A DNA stretch of 8,844 nucleotides from Rhodospirillaceae bacterium (GTDB lineage: Bacteria; Pseudomonadota; Alphaproteobacteria; Rhodospirillales; Magnetovibrionaceae), in assembly GCA_002401565.1 (NCBI GenBank), contig NVTL01000017.1:28028-36871 (forward strand). The letters run 5' to 3'. The position numbers and the translations under genes are program-made. The notes beneath the pieces are model-generated. The model was not told where the DNA came from, did not search any database, and saw only the letters and a list, made by a program, of their open reading frames with translations. Below are positions 6,031 to 8,844 of this stretch, in pieces (position 1 is the first letter of the stretch; every line of letters starts with the position of its first letter).

Positions 6031-7355
6031 CACTGGCGAATGTCCACAAACGCGTCTCGGCGTAGGTCATTTAGGCGTCGTCGGGCGGCAATGTCTAGGC
6101 GGCGGTTTTTCAATGTAAGCGAAACCTTTTCGCGGGCTTCATCCATATCTAAGGCTTCCGATTGACGTTCGCAAATCATCATCACAGCCAAGCCACCACC
6201 GGTGACCAAAGGCTTGCTGGGTTGACCGACAGCAAGAGGCCCCAAAACATCCTGCATTTTTTTCGGAAGCGTTGAAAGGCTAATTTCCCCCATGGACCCG
6301 GACAACAGAGATGTTTTGAACGGATACCCCGGCAATCCACTTAAGCTTTCAAGCTGCTGGCAAGAGCTTGCTGTGCGGGTAATGCTGCTCAGCTTTTGTG
6401 CGGTCGCATTGGCCACTTGAGGATCATTTAAGTTGGCAACGGTGACATGAAGCTGGGAAACTTTCAAAATGGCCTCACCACCTTCTAAGCCCGGACTTTT
6501 GCGCTCTTCGCGCAACATCATCAGGTAATATCCGCCAATTGAACGCACGGGTAACGATACTTGCCCCGGCTTTAATTGGCGCACCACAGTTTCCAATTCA
6601 TTGACCAAATGGTTGGCTTGCATCCACCCCATATCGCCGCCCAAAACAGAAGACGGCGCACGGGAAAAGTTTGTGGCGAGGGTTTTAAAAGAGGCTCCCT
6701 TTTGAAGCTCTTGTACAAGACGGCGGCTTAATTGTTGAGCCTCTTGATCCTGAGAAGGGGTTTGGACGGGAATGAAAATTTCCGCCAACAGATATTCGGG
6801 CTTACCAGCGTTTGCCTGAATGCGGTTGATCTCATCAGAAATGTCTTCTTCGCTAACTTTAATTTTTCGGGACAATTTTTGACCGACAAATCTCTGCCAA
6901 GCTATTTCGGTTTCAATACGCATGGAAAGCGATGAAATCGGAACGCCACTTTGCATCAGCATGTTTGAAAACTGATCAATGGTCATCTTGTTGCTGGCCG
7001 CGATGCTTTGCAAACGTGTTGAAATTTCTGCTTCGGAAACATCAATGCCGGCGCGGGTGGTTTCTTGTAATTTGAGTTTTTCTTCGATAAGGCTGCGCAA
7101 AATTTGGGGTTTTAGGCGTGCCCGGTTTTCCGCAGTGGACTTCATTTGACTGGAATTGAGGATCATCGAAATTCGGCTTTCCAGATCCAGAACCGAAATG
7201 ACGCCTTCGTTGACCACGGCGGCAATGCCCAGCCCTGTGTTTTGCGCGCGTGCGGGCAGGGTCGTGGTCAAAAAGAGGCCCATCACGGTCAGGCCGAAAA
7301 GGCCCATCTGGGTAAAGCCGAAAAGAATGCGGGAAAGGGAAGCTTTTGTGTTCAT
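6030..7355 (-). CDS. surA: SurA-like periplasmic chaperone with parvulin-type domain
   Basis: The 441-residue protein has an N-terminal signal peptide with a hydrophobic core at about 10-32 and a cleavage site after ARA (residue 37). A SurA N-terminal chaperone region follows (about 42-180, starting AAVVNEGVISVLDLE). A parvulin domain covers about 186-286, with GGDMGW at 239-244. A second, more degenerate parvulin-like stretch lies at about 297-397, and a helical tail near 402-435 completes the SurA layout. It should escort outer membrane beta-barrels, LptD among them, across the periplasm. The parvulin histidines are replaced (Glu192 and Tyr277 at the usual places), so isomerase activity is doubtful. 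ATG 7355 fits the signal peptide, though its Shine-Dalgarno is weak. The 70 bases between lptD and this gene hold no clear terminator or promoter. Confidence 0.92.
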   Translation of the reverse strand: MNTKASLSRILFGFTQMGLFGLTVMGLFLTTTLPARAQNTGLGIAAVVNEGVISVLDLESRISMILNSSQMKSTAENRARLKPQILRSLIEEKLKLQETTRAGIDVSEAEISTRLQSIAASNKMTIDQFSNMLMQSGVPISSLSMRIETEIAWQRFVGQKLSRKIKVSEEDISDEINRIQANAGKPEYLLAEIFIPVQTPSQDQEAQQLSRRLVQELQKGASFKTLATNFSRAPSSVLGGDMGWMQANHLVNELETVVRQLKPGQVSLPVRSIGGYYLMMLREERKSPGLEGGEAILKVSQLHVTVANLNDPQVANATAQKLSSITRTASSCQQLESLSGLPGYPFKTSLLSGSMGEISLSTLPKKMQDVLGPLAVGQPSKPLVTGGGLAVMMICERQSEALDMDEAREKVSLTLKNRRLDIAARRRLNDLRRDAFVDIRQ

Positions 7356-7425
7356 GAAAACCCGGTCAGCCTTTGTGTTGATAATATGCTCAATAGTGTA
7401 CGGTCATTATGGCGAAGCAAGGGCA

Positions 7426-8844
7426 TTAATTCACCGAAACGTCAGAAGTGACTTCCCCCAAGGTTTTGAAAACTACGCGAAACATAATGGAATCATTTGG
7501 TTGGACTTCGCGATCTTGATAGAAAGTGCGCGCAAGCGTGGTTTCAAAGGTCAGGCATTCATCATCATAAGTGAGCCCCAGTTTCATGTCACGTTGGCCC
7601 CCGTCTTGGGTCATGTCGCGCACACCCGACAAACGGCTGGTCCAACGATCCGTTAATTGAGCCCCAAAGTGATAGGAGATTTCTTTTCGTCCAGAAAACT
7701 CACTATCTTCTTGGGTGTCAAAAAAGACATAATCGGCACCATACTTGAACCACCCGGCTGATCCCGAAAGCCCGAGTTCGTTGCGTCGGAAATCCCAGGT
7801 GTCTTTATCCAAGCGTGTCCGGTACAGCAAATTGAACTTATCGTTTGGAGAAACCTGAATTTTGCCAACATAATCCGAAAAGTTGTTTTCAAGACCAGAG
7901 CCAACCTTAAATGTATCGTCTTTTTTCAAGCGATAGCTTTGCCCCAAAAGTACAGACGTTGAACCACCTTTATCCCCGGTGACCGACCACTTCAAACCAT
8001 AGTTGGCCCGTGGTCCGCTTTCAACGCGGTCATATCCTGTAAAGCGATTGGTGCTGAACAGGTTGGCATCATTAAAGTCAAAATCCTGACTGTCTTCGTT
8101 AGCCATTTTATAGCTGTTGCCGCCATAAGGGCTGACGATAATTTGCCCCATGGGTTCGATGATTTCGGTAACGCTGCCGGATTTTCTCGCCAATGGCCAG
8201 CTCCAGTCCAGCGCCAGTTGCGGCGTAACACGCAAAGCGGCACCATTATACGTCCCCCCGCGAGCGTCCAGAGCGGGTTGGTTGTCGGCGTGGAAAAAAT
8301 CAACGCCCATGGATGCGCTGAGTTTATAAATGTCGCCCTTTGGCGCCACATACGGCAGGGTCCACGCGGGTTTAACGCTAATTCGGCGCGAGCTAACACC
8401 TTGATCACGGCTCAGCATCGCCACATTCACATCCACCGAATTATAAGCGCCCAGTCGGTTTGGATCGCTTTGGTGATTAAGTTCGATCACCGGCAAAATG
8501 GTTGGTGTTGTGGCATCTGTATCTGTGCTGCGCAGACCTTGAAAAGACATGGCCGAAATGGACGTATAGGTGTTGTCTTGCAGACCTTCTAAGAAGATTT
8601 TGCTGGTCAGAGTGTCTTCGTTGCCAAAGCTATAGCGCCGCATATAGGTGTCAGAGATTGCCCGGTTTACATTGGCTCCCCAGCGCCATTTGCGATTGAG
8701 GTCAAAATTGGCTTTGGCTTTAACATGGCCCAGAATGTCTTTTTTGGAATCATAAGCGAGACTGGCTTCGGTGACAATTTCACCTTTGGTAAAGCGTTCT
8801 CTATATTCCCCGGCAACCGCGCCAAATTCATCGGACGTGATGAT
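7426..8844 (-). CDS. lptD: LPS-assembly protein LptD, C-terminal part (5' end outside window)
   Basis: An open frame of 472 residues runs from the right edge to TAA at 7426 with no stop, so the true start lies beyond the window; the first internal ATG (8643) is not the start, since the family sequence continues upstream of it. The visible part is the beta-barrel of LptD, the outer membrane protein that with LptE inserts lipopolysaccharide in the outer leaflet. It has alternating polar and aromatic strands such as WRWGANVNR, YMRRYSFG and YGADYVFF. The typical C-terminus is present: a DDECL motif, then TFYQDREVQPNDSIMFRVVFKTLGE. The only cysteine seen (residue 430 of the visible part) corresponds to the C-terminal cysteine region used for the inter-domain disulphide in E. 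coli; partners would be in the missing N-terminal domain. It is the first visible gene of the operon with surA. Confidence 0.95.
   Translation of the reverse strand: MITSDEFGAVAGEYRERFTKGEIVTEASLAYDSKKDILGHVKAKANFDLNRKWRWGANVNRAISDTYMRRYSFGNEDTLTSKIFLEGLQDNTYTSISAMSFQGLRSTDTDATTPTILPVIELNHQSDPNRLGAYNSVDVNVAMLSRDQGVSSRRISVKPAWTLPYVAPKGDIYKLSASMGVDFFHADNQPALDARGGTYNGAALRVTPQLALDWSWPLARKSGSVTEIIEPMGQIIVSPYGGNSYKMANEDSQDFDFNDANLFSTNRFTGYDRVESGPRANYGLKWSVTGDKGGSTSVLLGQSYRLKKDDTFKVGSGLENNFSDYVGKIQVSPNDKFNLLYRTRLDKDTWDFRRNELGLSGSAGWFKYGADYVFFDTQEDSEFSGRKEISYHFGAQLTDRWTSRLSGVRDMTQDGGQRDMKLGLTYDDECLTFETTLARTFYQDREVQPNDSIMFRVVFKTLGEVTSDVSVN

Noticed and set aside
7356..7425. Possible promoter or palindrome (TTGA...TCAA) between lptD and surA.
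   Set aside because: Only a 4-bp inverted repeat and no pair of promoter boxes with sound spacing; too weak to report.
7426..8643. Taking the ATG at 8643 as the start of lptD.
   Set aside because: The same frame stays open to the right edge and reads as LptD barrel sequence (for example LNRKWRWGANVNRAISDTY just before that Met), so the gene is truncated by the window and this Met is internal.

Overview
The window reads as alphaproteobacterial chromosome, most like a Rhodospirillales-type genome of moderate GC. The evidence is an lptD-surA-pdxA-rsmA block without apaG/apaH after it, a yicC-gmk pair next to it, the alphaproteobacterial style of the Gmk, SurA and LptD sequences, and a B12-riboswitch-controlled cbtBA cobalt transporter. 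The exact genus cannot be told from the sequence. Almost all of it is coding, and I see no insertion sequence, CRISPR array, tRNA, rRNA or phage gene.

Layout. (1) Positions 1-2548 are a minus-strand transcription unit. A cobalamin riboswitch (2345-2548) is followed by cbtB, cbtA, a short-chain dehydrogenase and a TPR-repeat protein cut by the left edge. (2) Positions 2549-2653 hold two back-to-back candidate sigma70-type promoters, one leftward into the riboswitch and one rightward into yicC. (3) Positions 2654-4187 carry yicC and gmk on the plus strand, overlapping by 8 bases. (4) Positions 4184-8844 are a minus-strand operon, in transcription order lptD (its 5' part lies beyond the right edge), surA, pdxA and rsmA. 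The last three are joined by overlaps or a 2-base gap. gmk and rsmA converge and their ends overlap by 4 bases.

How the genes work together. CbtB and CbtA are a predicted cobalt uptake system, and the riboswitch should shut it off when cobalamin is plentiful. The dehydrogenase and TPR gene follow closely and may be co-transcribed. YicC (an RNase-type protein) and Gmk (GMP to GDP) are a conserved housekeeping pair. LptD inserts LPS in the outer membrane, SurA is the periplasmic chaperone that helps fold such barrels, PdxA makes a vitamin B6 precursor, and RsmA dimethylates 16S rRNA.

The window is mostly conserved housekeeping sequence, and I found no convincing new system. The most rewarding parts are the riboswitch expression platform, which has a candidate L5-L13 kissing pair right next to the cbtB ribosome binding site, a run of non-ATG starts (yicC GTG, gmk TTG, rsmA TTG), the terminator-less convergent gmk/rsmA overlap, and a SurA whose parvulin domain lacks the usual histidines.
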